From an uncultured Bacilli bacterium (lineage in GTDB: Bacteria > Bacillota_I > Bacilli_A > RF39 > UBA660), in contig CAKOQM010000031.1 in the NCBI GenBank assembly GCA_934101275.1, positions 1 through 15,697 on the forward strand: a DNA stretch of 15,697 bases. The letters are read 5' to 3'. Position 1 is the stretch's first letter; the number at the start of each line of letters is the position of its first letter. Positions 1 through 7,092 of the stretch are shown here, piece after piece. The position numbers and the translations under genes were made by a program. The notes under the pieces were generated by a model. It did not search any database and was not told where the DNA came from. It saw nothing but the letters and a program-made list of their open reading frames with translations.

Positions 1-75
1 AAATAATAAAAAGAAACACTAAAAATACAAATAAAATCAAATATAATCAAAAGCATTTTAAATAACAATGTTTTA

Positions 76-84
76 TGTTATAAT
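76..84 (+). promoter_or_regulatory. extended -10 promoter for the first cargo gene
   Basis: TG-T-TATAAT (TG at 76-77, TATAAT at 79-84) lies 25 bases before the first ATG. No good -35 box is visible, which is common for extended -10 promoters in Bacillota. Bases 1-75 are A+T-rich and show no gene. Confidence 0.55.
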
Positions 85-109
85 ATTAGAAAAGAAATGA
101 GATGATGAA

Positions 110-1463
110 ATGAGTAATGCTGTTTTGTTAATTGATGTAGAAAATTGTAACTTTATGATTGAAAGAATAAATAACGAATGGCAATTACCAACATTATCAG
201 ATATAAAAAATATAGAAGAAATTCCGGATAAATTTAAAGAAAAATATAATTTAGATATAAATAATTTAACACTTATCAAAAGAAATGATAAAGATTTATT
301 TATAAAATGTAATTTACAAGATAAAAAATATGATAAGGCAAAATTTAATGTTGAAGTATTAAATGGAATTGTAGCATTAATAAAAAATAAAAAGCAAAAA
401 GAATTAGTATCTGATATTGTTGTTAAAATTGGATTTGAAATGATTAATGATTCATTTTGGTTAGGAATAATTTTATCAACTGAAGATAAGTTAAAAGATA
501 CGACACTGAAGTTTATTATTTCAGATTTCCTAGTATTTTTTTCTTCCATCTTTTGTGAAGAATCAATCAAATATAAATTTGGGGGAATAAAAGAAGACTT
601 TAATGCTACTGAAAAGGAAATTAAAGAAATAAGAAATTTGTATTTAAAAGATTGTCCGTCATTTGAGTCAAAAACGAGTAAAAAAATAATTGATGAGATG
701 GGAATAAATTATGATACTACTGTATATGATAGTGTTTTGTTTTTTGCTAATAATAATTTAATAGATATTAATAGTAGAACATGGAAAAAATCGTGAGAAA
801 GAAAAGCATGATTTATTTGGAGGTATAGTATTAAGTCCAAGAAAGTGGATAAAAAATTCTTATCCACAATTTTCACCTTTTTTTGAAGATATTAGAGAAA
901 CATATGTAAATTATTTTATAAAAAGATTTGATAGTATTAATATGAGTTACAAATCTTATTCAACACATAGATTATTTCAAAAAAGTAATATTACAAGCAA
1001 CGAAAAGACATATATATTACAACGTTTGGGATTGTTAAAAACAATAATTATGATTTCAAATACTTTTGGCAATGGAAATTTTATTTCAAATTCTGAAGAT
1101 AATAAATTCAAAATTAGTTTTGATAATTATTTATTAAAAGTAAAAGCAACTATTATTGAGATGATATGGAATGACTATAAACAAAATAAAGAAAAGTTAC
1201 CTATTTTATCAAAAATTGTTGATAATTATCCAAAAGATATATGTAGTGATTTTTTTAAGATAAATAGAAAATGTCGTGATAATATTCATTATGGATTTTA
1301 TAATGATATTTCAGAAGAAGAAATTGCAATTTTAAATCAATATCAAGAAAAATATATTAATTATGTTATTGGATGTTTAGAAAAAGAAATTATATATAAA
1401 TTTAATATAAGTTACAAAATGGGATTATCACTTGCTAAATTACAATACTGGTCATCACATTGA
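110..1463 (+). pseudogene. unknown cargo protein split by a frameshift at an A6 run (possible HEPN-like C-terminus)
   Basis: I do not recognise this protein. A 228-codon frame opens at ATG 110 and stops at TGA 794. Reading continues in the next frame without a stop from about 783 to the TGA at 1461-1463. The switch falls at the six As at 785-790. Removing one A joins both parts into about 450 residues, so this is most simply one gene with a one-base insertion, or a sequencing error in the A run. The C-terminal part (ATG 942 is internal, not a real start) is helical-looking and contains Arg-Asp-Asn-Ile-His-Tyr-Gly at about 1275-1295. That resembles the Arg/His motif of HEPN-type ribonucleases found in abortive-infection proteins, but the spacing is short and the match is weak. 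No membrane segment or signal peptide is evident. Arginine is almost always AGA, as in the other mobile genes here. The position beside an integrase suggests element cargo, possibly defence; that is inference. Confidence 0.55.
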
Positions 1464-1471
1464 AAATTTTA

Positions 1472-1480
1472 TGATATAAT
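1472..1480 (+). promoter_or_regulatory. extended -10 promoter for the 1507 gene
   Basis: TG-A-TATAAT (TG 1472-1473, TATAAT 1475-1480) lies directly after the previous stop codon and just before the AAGGAAG ribosome binding site at 1491-1497. The next gene probably has its own transcript with a very short leader. Confidence 0.5.
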
Positions 1481-1506
1481 AGTTGATCAAAAGGAAGTGA
1501 TGTCTT

Positions 1507-1959
1507 TTGATTATTTATAGTACTAGAACAAATAAGTTGCCAACGAGTACAGAGTTTTATAATAACAAGACTAACGGATTAAAGATGTTTAGGTATGATG
1601 AAACTCTTATGAGTAATTGTGGTGATTATAGGATTCAAGAGAAAGTCACATGTGATGTTTACTATACTTATAATGCATTGGTAGACTTTAACAATTCATT
1701 AGATAAAAGAAATGATAGTTCTTTTGAAATGTTAGATAAATATTTAAAAGAACATTCAGACATAAAAGAAAGTCGAGATAGAAAGTGTATAAATTTTTAT
1801 GATAAGATGTACTACTGGTATAATAGTTATACTACTTCACCATCAGAAGAAAAGTTCAAAAAGATTTGTGCAGAAATTCAACAACTTATGAAGTTTTTAG
1901 AAAGACAAGATATAGTCAAGGAATCAGGATGTAACTTAAAAAGAAATTATATAGGTTAG
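1507..1959 (+). CDS. unknown 150-residue cargo protein (TTG start)
   Basis: I do not recognise this protein. It is a soluble-looking, tyrosine- and charge-rich protein of 150 residues without a membrane segment. The start is set at TTG 1507, nine bases after AAGGAAG (1491-1497). The ATG at 1500 is out of frame and gives only six codons. The middle has many Tyr residues (YYTYN, YDKMYYWYN) and the last third looks like a charged helix. A strong terminator overlaps its stop codon, so it forms a single-gene unit or closes a short one. It lies between the frameshifted cargo gene and the regulatory and integration genes, so it is probably accessory to the element. There is no evidence for a specific function. 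Confidence 0.6.
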   Translation: MIIYSTRTNKLPTSTEFYNNKTNGLKMFRYDETLMSNCGDYRIQEKVTCDVYYTYNALVDFNNSLDKRNDSSFEMLDKYLKEHSDIKESRDRKCINFYDKMYYWYNSYTTSPSEEKFKKICAEIQQLMKFLERQDIVKESGCNLKRNYIG

Positions 1960-1986
1960 AGGACATTAGTCCTCTTATTTTTTTGC
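1958..1986 (+). terminator. rho-independent terminator
   Basis: A perfect 7-bp stem AGAGGAC/GTCCTCT (1958-1964 with 1969-1975), a four-base loop ATTA and a T-rich tail. It overlaps the stop codon of the 1507 gene and separates the cargo genes from the integration module. Confidence 0.9.
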
Positions 1987-2142
1987 TTTGATACCGAACA
2001 AGAATCGAACACCGATTCAATAGAAATGTGCTTTATAGGGGCAGATTTTAGGTTCCTAATTAATATAGAATATTAATCAACAAGAGAAAGCATACTCTTG
2101 ATTGGCCAATATAATTTATGCTAACGAAAGAAGTTAGAAATT
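1987..2142 (+). promoter_or_regulatory. structured leader with several inverted repeats
   Basis: This gene-free stretch holds an unusual number of perfect inverted repeats. They are GAATCG/CGATTC (2002-2007 with 2013-2018), ATTAATAT/ATATTAAT (2059-2066 with 2070-2077), CAAGAG/CTCTTG (2081-2086 with 2095-2100), AGCATA/TATGCT (2089-2094 with 2117-2122) enclosing the palindrome ATTGGCCAAT (2101-2110), and CTAAC/GTTAG (2121-2125 with 2133-2137) six bases before ATG 2143. The last two partly exclude each other, as alternative RNA folds would. The only ribosome-binding-like bases, GAAAGAAG, lie in the final loop. This could be an RNA leader, an operator region or an element regulatory site; it matches no riboswitch I know. 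Confidence 0.45.
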
Positions 2143-2664
2143 ATGAAATTAAAAGATAAGATAAGAAATGAACATGGGGTTGTTACAATAGATAATTTAC
2201 GAGGAATACTACAAGACTCAATAACTAAGTTAACTAAGTTTAGTTATAATGTCTCAAAAGATTTCCAGAAGAAAATCAATTTGGTAGTTGAGTACTATAT
2301 TATGAATTATTATAGGACACAAGATATTGAAGGTATAGACTATGAAGATTTATTAAAAGAAATTGAACTAGTTTTGTCCATTGTGACTGATGCGCCTATT
2401 TATACTGATGTAGTTGATAAAGAATATGATGATGTATTATGGTGGGTAGTTTATCAACAATTTGGTATAGAAGAATTGCATTTTACTGATTATTCATCAC
2501 CAATAGTTCTAAGAGTATTGGAAGCAATTAATTGTGTAGAAAGTGGAGATTATCCAGAATCTTGTTTAGATTCTTTCCATCATATTCAACTTGAAGAATG
2601 TATAAATAACTTATACTCAGAAATGATGTCAGAGTTTTTGTATGGTGAAGATTTTAATTTTTAA
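2143..2664 (+). CDS. unknown acidic protein next to the integration module
   Basis: I do not recognise this 173-residue protein. It is strongly acidic, predicted helical and soluble, without a recognisable enzymatic motif, signal peptide or membrane segment. ATG 2143 has no strong Shine-Dalgarno sequence; a weak GAAAGAAG sits in a small hairpin loop just upstream, so translation may be controlled. It is followed after 18 bases by the excisionase-type gene and then the integrase, apparently in one transcriptional direction. Proteins in this position in Bacillota integrative elements are often control or mobilisation accessory proteins, but nothing in the sequence proves that. Confidence 0.65.
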   Translation: MKLKDKIRNEHGVVTIDNLRGILQDSITKLTKFSYNVSKDFQKKINLVVEYYIMNYYRTQDIEGIDYEDLLKEIELVLSIVTDAPIYTDVVDKEYDDVLWWVVYQQFGIEELHFTDYSSPIVLRVLEAINCVESGDYPESCLDSFHHIQLEECINNLYSEMMSEFLYGEDFNF

Positions 2665-2682
2665 TCGTTAGGGGGTATTGGT

Positions 2683-2880
2683 ATGACTAAAACTTTATAT
2701 GACATTAAGGACATATCAACATATTTAGGAATGTCAGTTCCATATTTAAGAAAACTTACAAGAGCAAAACTTATTCCTCATTATAGAGTTGGAAATAGTT
2801 TAAGATTTAAACTTTCTGAGGTTGATGAGTGGTTAGAAAATAAGAAGATAGAAACAAAAAAAAGTATCCTTTTGTATTAG
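2683..2880 (+). CDS. excisionase-family helix-turn-helix protein
   Basis: A small 65-residue DNA-binding protein of the excisionase/MerR-like helix-turn-helix family. The pattern is typical: an N-terminal 'ly.ikdistylgms' helix, a recognition helix 'vpylrklt', then 'liphyrvGnslRFklsevdeWl', the wing and third helix. In tyrosine-recombinase elements such proteins bend DNA at the attachment site and steer the integrase to excision, and may repress transcription. It starts at ATG 2683 behind GGGGGT (2669-2674). It lies immediately upstream of the integrase gene, the usual xis-int order. After the conserved domain a short lysine-rich tail ends the protein. Family call is confident; the specific excision role is inferred from context. 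Confidence 0.85.
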   Translation: MTKTLYDIKDISTYLGMSVPYLRKLTRAKLIPHYRVGNSLRFKLSEVDEWLENKKIETKKSILLY

Positions 2881-2897
2881 GGGAAACGGCCAAAATG

Positions 2898-2906
2898 TGG
2901 TATAAT
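2898..2906 (+). promoter_or_regulatory. extended -10 promoter of the integrase gene
   Basis: TG-G-TATAAT (TG 2898-2899, TATAAT 2901-2906), 52 bases before the chosen integrase ATG. The integrase can therefore be transcribed independently of the excisionase-type gene. Confidence 0.6.
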
Positions 2907-2957
2907 ATATATAGATAGTTGATGTATTTTATGCCATGTTTGAAGGGAGAATTAAAT

Positions 2958-4103
2958 ATGGCAATCAAGAAAATTGATACAAATAAATACAAGATAACTA
3001 TTGAACTTGGTTATGATATATTAGGTAATCGTAAAAGAAAAACTTTTAACTTTGAAGGTTCTAAGTCAGGGGCAACAAAAAAAGAGGCAGAACTTAAATC
3101 TGAGTTCTACCATGTAGGAGAATCTAAAAAGATAAGTGACTTAACATTCGAGGATTTGTCAGTCTTATTTATTGAAAAATATTGTAAGCCAAATATCTCA
3201 AATGTTACTACTCATGGATATAAGACATCACTTGCAAGAATCAATCCTATAATTGGTAGTAAAAAGATAAGAGAGATTACACCTCTTACATTAGATAACA
3301 TGTACCAAAAACTTAAAACTGGTAAGAAAGTAAAAGAAGTTGGTTATCATACCATGAAGAACTATCAGAAAGTTATAAATGTTATGTTCAATCAAGCAAT
3401 TAAGTGGGAACTTATAGATAAGAATCCTAACTTAAAAACTATCAAGCCAAAGAAAGACCATAAAGAAAAAAGATTCTATGATGTTAATCAAGTCAAGAAA
3501 CTTTTAGATGTTCTTGAAAATGAATCTATTAAGTACAAACTACTTATAATGTTGGCACTTGATACTGGTGCTCGTAGAAGTGAGATATGTGCATTAAGAT
3601 GGTCAGATATAGACTTTGATACAAGAATGGTAAGCATAACAAAATCACTTAAAGTTTGTGAAGGTGTTATTGATGAAAAGACAGCTAAGACAGAATCATC
3701 CATCAGAACAATCAAGATAAGTGAATCAACAATCGAAGTCCTACTTGAATATAAAGAGTGGCAAGAGGCATATAAGAAATGGAACAAAAGAAAATGGACT
3801 GGTAAGGAGGACAGAATCTTTACTTCCAAAGAGGGAGAATATATGTTTCCAGGTACATGTGACCATATTCTTAGAAAGATTGTTAAGAAGTATAACTTAG
3901 ACCCAATATGTTTTCATGAGTTGAGACATACTTGTGCAAGTTTATTAATCAATTCTGGTGTTGACCCTAAGACTGTTAGTAAGAGATTAGGTCACTCAGA
4001 TACATCAATCACTATGGAAATATACACTCATGCATTCGAAGAAAGTAAAAATGCATGTGCAGATAGGTTTGATGAAATGATGAAAAACATGCAAAATGCC
4101 TAA
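2958..4103 (+). CDS. int: tyrosine site-specific integrase
   Basis: A complete phage/ICE-type tyrosine recombinase of 381 residues. It catalyses integration, and with an excisionase excision, of the element at its attachment site. Start chosen at ATG 2958 because AAGGGAG (2943-2949) lies eight bases upstream; an in-frame ATG at 2919 has no ribosome binding site and would sit near the transcription start. The N-terminal ~55 residues resemble an AP2-like arm-binding domain, residues ~60-165 a SAM-like core-binding domain, and the rest the catalytic domain. All catalytic residues are visible: Arg206 in GARRSEI, Lys245 in the beta-hairpin, His320 and Arg323 in HELRH, His346 in LGHS and nucleophile Tyr356 in IYTH. 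The gene is intact, so the element may still be mobile. A tRNA 3'-end fragment lies about 140 bases downstream, the expected position of the att site. Confidence 0.95.
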   Translation: MAIKKIDTNKYKITIELGYDILGNRKRKTFNFEGSKSGATKKEAELKSEFYHVGESKKISDLTFEDLSVLFIEKYCKPNISNVTTHGYKTSLARINPIIGSKKIREITPLTLDNMYQKLKTGKKVKEVGYHTMKNYQKVINVMFNQAIKWELIDKNPNLKTIKPKKDHKEKRFYDVNQVKKLLDVLENESIKYKLLIMLALDTGARRSEICALRWSDIDFDTRMVSITKSLKVCEGVIDEKTAKTESSIRTIKISESTIEVLLEYKEWQEAYKKWNKRKWTGKEDRIFTSKEGEYMFPGTCDHILRKIVKKYNLDPICFHELRHTCASLLINSGVDPKTVSKRLGHSDTSITMEIYTHAFEESKNACADRFDEMMKNMQNA

Positions 4104-4117
4104 AATTAAGGTGTTAT

Positions 4118-4136
4118 GGCACCAATTTACGGCACC
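4118..4136 (+). repeat. left arm-type repeat near the att core (GGCACC pair)
   Basis: GGCACC-AATTTAC-GGCACC: two copies of GGCACC spaced 13 bases apart, just behind the integrase stop. The same arrangement, GGCACT-TTTTAC-GGCACC, recurs at 4394-4411 on the other side of the tRNA fragment. Paired short direct repeats flanking a core are typical of integrase arm-binding sites. Confidence 0.55.
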
Positions 4137-4183
4137 TCATATAAAAACAAGTTCAGAAAAAATAAGATAAAATTAAAAGAAAA

Positions 4184-4198
4184 CCTTATATTATAAGG
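4184..4198. repeat. perfect 15-base palindrome
   Basis: CCTTATA-T-TATAAGG, a perfect inverted repeat around a central T, between the integrase and the tRNA fragment. It has no T-run, so it is not an obvious terminator; it may be a binding site in the att region. Confidence 0.45.
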
Positions 4199-4225
4199 AA
4201 TTGCAAGATATAGCAAAGGTGTTTC

Positions 4226-4290
4226 CTTAGGAGATGGATATACCCCTCCTAAGTCGTAAGTCGGAAGTTCGAATCTGCCCAAGGACGCCA
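4226..4290 (+). other. attachment-site core with the 3' half of a tRNA-Arg(CCU)-like gene
   Basis: From about 4243 the sequence reads as the anticodon loop to the CCA end of a tRNA: anticodon loop CTCCTAA (anticodon CCT, Arg), T-arm GGAAG-TTCGAAT-CTGCC with one mismatched pair, acceptor strand CAAGGAC, discriminator G, and CCA at 4288-4290. The matching 5' acceptor strand (GTCCTTG expected) is not found upstream, so this is not a complete tRNA. CTTAGGAG (4226-4233) and CTCCTAAG (4246-4253) are perfect inverted repeats around 12 bases, as expected of two core integrase sites. Known tyrosine integrases often use tRNA 3' ends; the adjacent integrase supports this reading. Confidence 0.7.
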
Positions 4291-4301
4291 GATGAAATTA
4301 T

Positions 4302-4340
4302 ATGTCTTGAAATCATAAGGGTTTCAAGGCATTTTTTATT
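4302..4340 (+). terminator. terminator after the tRNA fragment
   Basis: An 11-bp stem ATGTCTTGAAA with TTTCAAGGCAT (4302-4312 with 4322-4332, one G-U pair), followed by TTTTTTATTTTTT. It sits 12 bases after the CCA end, where a tRNA terminator would be. Confidence 0.8.
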
Positions 4341-4393
4341 TTTTAAAAAGTGATATAAAGTGATACAACATGATTTGGCATAATATTTGTTTC

Positions 4394-4411
4394 GGCACTT
4401 TTTACGGCACC
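4394..4411 (+). repeat. right arm-type repeat near the att core
   Basis: GGCACT-TTTTAC-GGCACC mirrors the pair at 4118-4136 in sequence and distance (each roughly 100 bases from the tRNA fragment). Just before it, GTGATA occurs twice (in AAGTGATATAAAGTGATACA, about 4349-4368). Arm-like repeats on both sides resemble attP or a junction between two tandem elements. Confidence 0.5.
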
Positions 4412-4503
4412 TTTTAAAGATAACTTAACTATCGATAAAATAAGGGATAAAACACCATCTTAAAAAAGGAACTGCATAAAAAAAGTATAAGAAAGGAAAA
4501 AAT

Positions 4504-4569
4504 ATGATAAAAATATTGATTTTTTTTCTACTTATAACAGATTTTTTTAAAGAAAATAAAGATAAGTAG
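4504..4569 (+). CDS. possible 21-residue hydrophobic peptide
   Basis: The ORF encodes MIKILIFFLLITDFF followed by a charged tail (KENKDK). It starts at ATG 4504 behind GAAAGGA (4491-4497). A short hydrophobic stretch with a charged tail resembles small membrane peptides and type I toxins, but chance ORFs of this size are common in DNA this A+T-rich. The ribosome-binding segment is nearly repeated before the ORF at 4741, which slightly favours real translation. Confidence 0.25.
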   Translation: MIKILIFFLLITDFFKENKDK

Positions 4570-4740
4570 GACATTACTCTTTTACATTTTAAATAATAAT
4601 TACCTTTTTTATAGAAATTTATTATATATAGAGTAAATAACTTATTAGTATTATTATATTTATTTATACTTTTAATAATATTTCTTATAAATTTATTTAT
4701 TAGTATATAAGAAAGGCTGAAAGTATAGAAAGGAGATATT
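4570..4740. other. extremely A+T-rich gene-free stretch with repeated SD-like motif
   Basis: Almost only A and T, with many TTATTAGTAT/TATTTAT runs and no coding frame of note. An AGTATA..GAAAGG motif occurs at about 4484-4496 (just outside), 4702-4716 and 4721-4734; the last serves as ribosome binding site for the ORF at 4741. No tRNA, hairpin terminator or origin motif was found. Confidence 0.5.
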
Positions 4741-4975
4741 ATGACTTATAAAGAATTTATTAGAAAATCTGATAATGCAAGAAGAAAAAGAGACATAATA
4801 TTACTATCAGAACTTTTGGATTTATATGATGAATTATATAAGAGTCAAAAAAAAAGAACCAATTGAACCTATTATAGTTTATAATGAGATTCATGATGAT
4901 ATAAGTTATTCAGAAGAAGAAATAAAAATTATAATTGAACAAGCACAAATTTTAAGAAATAAGCAAAATCAATAA
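4741..4975 (+). pseudogene. small unknown ORF frameshifted at an A9 run, upstream of mod
   Basis: ATG 4741 follows a good AAAGGAG (4729-4735). The frame gives 41 residues (MTYKEFIRKSDNARRKRD...) and stops at TGA 4864, immediately after nine As at 4847-4855. In the next frame reading continues through an acidic, isoleucine-rich helical stretch (KEPIEPIIVYNEIHDD...) to TAA 4973. With one A fewer, the gene would encode about 77 residues. A strong terminator starts at its end, which supports the longer version as the original gene. I do not recognise it. It lies just upstream of the type III restriction-modification operon but has its own terminator, so it is a separate unit. The A9 tract may be a natural slippage switch or a homopolymer sequencing error. 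Confidence 0.5.
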
Positions 4976-4992
4976 TAGATTTTGCTTTTTTA
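4961..4992 (+). terminator. rho-independent terminator before mod
   Basis: A perfect 10-bp stem AAGCAAAATC/GATTTTGCTT (4961-4970 with 4978-4987), a seven-base loop and a T-run. It overlaps the end of the small frameshifted ORF and insulates the restriction-modification operon. Confidence 0.9.
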
Positions 4993-5024
4993 TGCTTAAC
5001 ATTCGCCTAAAATTGACATTTTTG

Positions 5025-5033
5025 TGATATAAT
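5025..5033 (+). promoter_or_regulatory. extended -10 promoter of the mod-res operon
   Basis: TG-A-TATAAT (TG 5025-5026, TATAAT 5028-5033). The first in-frame ATG of mod (5032) overlaps this box, which argues for the downstream start at 5059. A TTGACA at 5013-5018 is only nine bases away and cannot be the -35 for this box. Confidence 0.6.
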
Positions 5034-5058
5034 GAATTGGAGAGGTAGTGAAACAATT

Positions 5059-7092
5059 ATGCCAAATATTACAAAGATGAAAAGAGATGAAATGCTTAGA
5101 TTCATAGAAGAATTAAAAAAGACACATACAGATGATGAGTCAATTAGAGCATTTAATGAAATAGAAAATCATATAACAGATAAAAAATTTGGATTGGTAT
5201 TTGAAGAGCATACAGAAGAAGTTGATGAAAGATTAAAAAATGAGATACCAATTTTTTGTGCAGATGAAACAAGAAAAATAAGCAAAGATAAATCCCTTCC
5301 ATATAATTTTATTATTCAAGGTGATAATTTACAGGCTCTTTATTTATTAGAAAAAACTCATAGAGGAAAAGTTGATTGCATTTATATTGACCCTCCATAC
5401 AATACTGGTGCGAGAGATTGGAAATATAATAATGATTATGTTGATGGAAGCGATAGCTATAGACATAGTAAATGGCTTTCAATGATGAAAACGAGATTAT
5501 TAGTAGCAAAAAAAATTCTTAATCCAAGAGATTCTGTAATGATAGTTACAATAGATGAAAAAGAATACTTACATCTTGGATGTTTATTAGAAGAATTATT
5601 TCCAGAGGCTTCAATTCAAATGATAAGTAGTGTTATCAATGTAAAAGGTACCGCTAGAGATAGTGAATTTTCTAGAGTAAATGAGTATTTATTTATATTA
5701 AGATTTGGAAAATGTAGTGTTAACAAGATAGTTCTTCATTCTGAATGGTTAGGTAATGTTAAATCATCAAGTAAAGATAGAGTTAGATTGGCAGGATTGA
5801 TGAGATCCGGAACAGGAAGTGGCCGTAATGATTCTCCTGGATGTTTTTATCCTATTATATTTGATAAAAAAGGAAATTTTATTCGTGTTGGCGAATCAAT
5901 TGCACCAGGAATCGATAGAAATAGTATTAAACTAGATGAAAATGAAGTCGCTATATGGCCAATACATAAAAACGGTACTGAAGGAAGATGGATGTATAGA
6001 CCAGAAGGATTAAGAAGAATAATATCAGAAGGTTTTGTATATTTTGGAAAACTTAATGGAGATAAGATGGGAATTTCTTATGCCCCTAGAGGTGTTCAAG
6101 AAAAGATTAAAAATGGCGAATTCAAGATTGTTGGATATGATGAAAGTGGTTCTGCGATTATAAGTGATGATGAGTACGAGGCTTCATATATTCCAGGTAA
6201 TCAATGGGCAATATCTTCACATAATGCAACCGAATATGGAACTAAAATCTTGCAAAATGTTATTGGTGAAAATCGTTTTACTTTTCCAAAATCTTTATAT
6301 GCAGTTCATGATGTATTAAAGTTCTTTTTAAACAATAAACCTAATTCAATAGTGGTTGATTTCTTTGCTGGTTCTGGTACTACTCTTCATGCGGTTAATC
6401 TATTAAATAAAACAGATGGTGGAAAAAGAACTTGCATTTTAGTGACAAATAACGAAGTTTCTGAAGCGGAAGCAAATCAACTAAGAGAAAAAGGATTGAA
6501 TCCAGGTGATGAAGAATGGGAAAAACATGGTATTGCACAAAATGTTACATGGATAAGAACTCTTTGCTCTATTAATGGGAAAAATATTCATAATAAACCT
6601 CTTACAGGTAATTATGGAATTGAAGTTGATGGATATGAACTTGATAATGATGATGTAGTTCTTTCGAAAAGTACAGGAAAGCCAACATCCAATAAAGTTT
6701 ACAAGAAAATAAAAGTTCAATTATATCCTCAATTAGAAAAGATAAATTATTCTGATGGATTTAATGCAAATGTAAAATATTTCAAATGTGATTGGACTCC
6801 AAGAAAACCAGAAGATTATTTATTAAGTAATGTTCTATGTCTACATGTTAAAGAAATGATTGAATTAGAAAATGCAATTGAAGTTGATAACGAAGAAAAT
6901 GTAATAATTTTTAACAGAGATGATTATAAAAAATATATTGTTGATGAAAGCAAATATTCAAAGATAAAGAAATTATGGGTTAATCAAAATGTTATATTTG
7001 ATTCTGAGGAAATAAAAAAATTAAATGCTAAGAATTTTAAATATATTCCTAGAGAATATTTTGGACAAGAATTAAAGGAGGTCGCAGAATAA
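5059..7092 (+). CDS. mod: type III restriction-modification methyltransferase (Mod)
   Basis: The Mod subunit of a type III system, an N6-adenine methyltransferase that recognises a short asymmetric site, protects host DNA and gives the Res subunit its specificity. Length 677 residues from ATG 5059, normal for the family (GGAGAGGT at 5039-5046 is the likely ribosome binding site; ATG 5032 overlaps the promoter). The catalytic motif DPPYNTG is at residues 111-117 and the S-adenosylmethionine motif DFFAGSGTT at about 434-442. This order, DPPY before FxGxG, is the beta class, as in known type III Mod proteins. The long stretch between the motifs holds the target recognition domain. No simple-sequence repeat is seen inside the gene, unlike phase-variable mod genes of Haemophilus and Neisseria. 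It overlaps res by one base. Arginine is nearly always AGA, unlike the chromosomal genes at the right end, consistent with acquisition. Confidence 0.94.
   Translation: MPNITKMKRDEMLRFIEELKKTHTDDESIRAFNEIENHITDKKFGLVFEEHTEEVDERLKNEIPIFCADETRKISKDKSLPYNFIIQGDNLQALYLLEKTHRGKVDCIYIDPPYNTGARDWKYNNDYVDGSDSYRHSKWLSMMKTRLLVAKKILNPRDSVMIVTIDEKEYLHLGCLLEELFPEASIQMISSVINVKGTARDSEFSRVNEYLFILRFGKCSVNKIVLHSEWLGNVKSSSKDRVRLAGLMRSGTGSGRNDSPGCFYPIIFDKKGNFIRVGESIAPGIDRNSIKLDENEVAIWPIHKNGTEGRWMYRPEGLRRIISEGFVYFGKLNGDKMGISYAPRGVQEKIKNGEFKIVGYDESGSAIISDDEYEASYIPGNQWAISSHNATEYGTKILQNVIGENRFTFPKSLYAVHDVLKFFLNNKPNSIVVDFFAGSGTTLHAVNLLNKTDGGKRTCILVTNNEVSEAEANQLREKGLNPGDEEWEKHGIAQNVTWIRTLCSINGKNIHNKPLTGNYGIEVDGYELDNDDVVLSKSTGKPTSNKVYKKIKVQLYPQLEKINYSDGFNANVKYFKCDWTPRKPEDYLLSNVLCLHVKEMIELENAIEVDNEENVIIFNRDDYKKYIVDESKYSKIKKLWVNQNVIFDSEEIKKLNAKNFKYIPREYFGQELKEVAE

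Noticed and set aside
73..570. Minus-strand ORF opposite the first cargo gene
   Set aside because: No ribosome binding site and a low-complexity hydrophobic translation; a shadow of the A+T-rich plus-strand gene.
1987..2030. Reverse-strand tRNA suggested by the GAATCGAAC sequence
   Set aside because: The putative T-stem does not pair, there is no CCA or matching acceptor strand; the bases form a simple hairpin instead.
4195..4290. A complete tRNA-Arg gene
   Set aside because: The T-arm, anticodon loop and CCA end are visible, but no upstream stretch pairs with the acceptor strand CAAGGAC and the 5' side of the anticodon stem does not match; only the 3' half is present.
5013..5018. TTGACA as -35 box of mod
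   Set aside because: Only nine bases from TATAAT and no suitable -10 box 16-18 bases further downstream.
5032..5058. Upstream start of mod at ATG 5032
   Set aside because: The ATG overlaps the -10 box TATAAT at 5028-5033; ATG 5059 follows GGAGAGGT.
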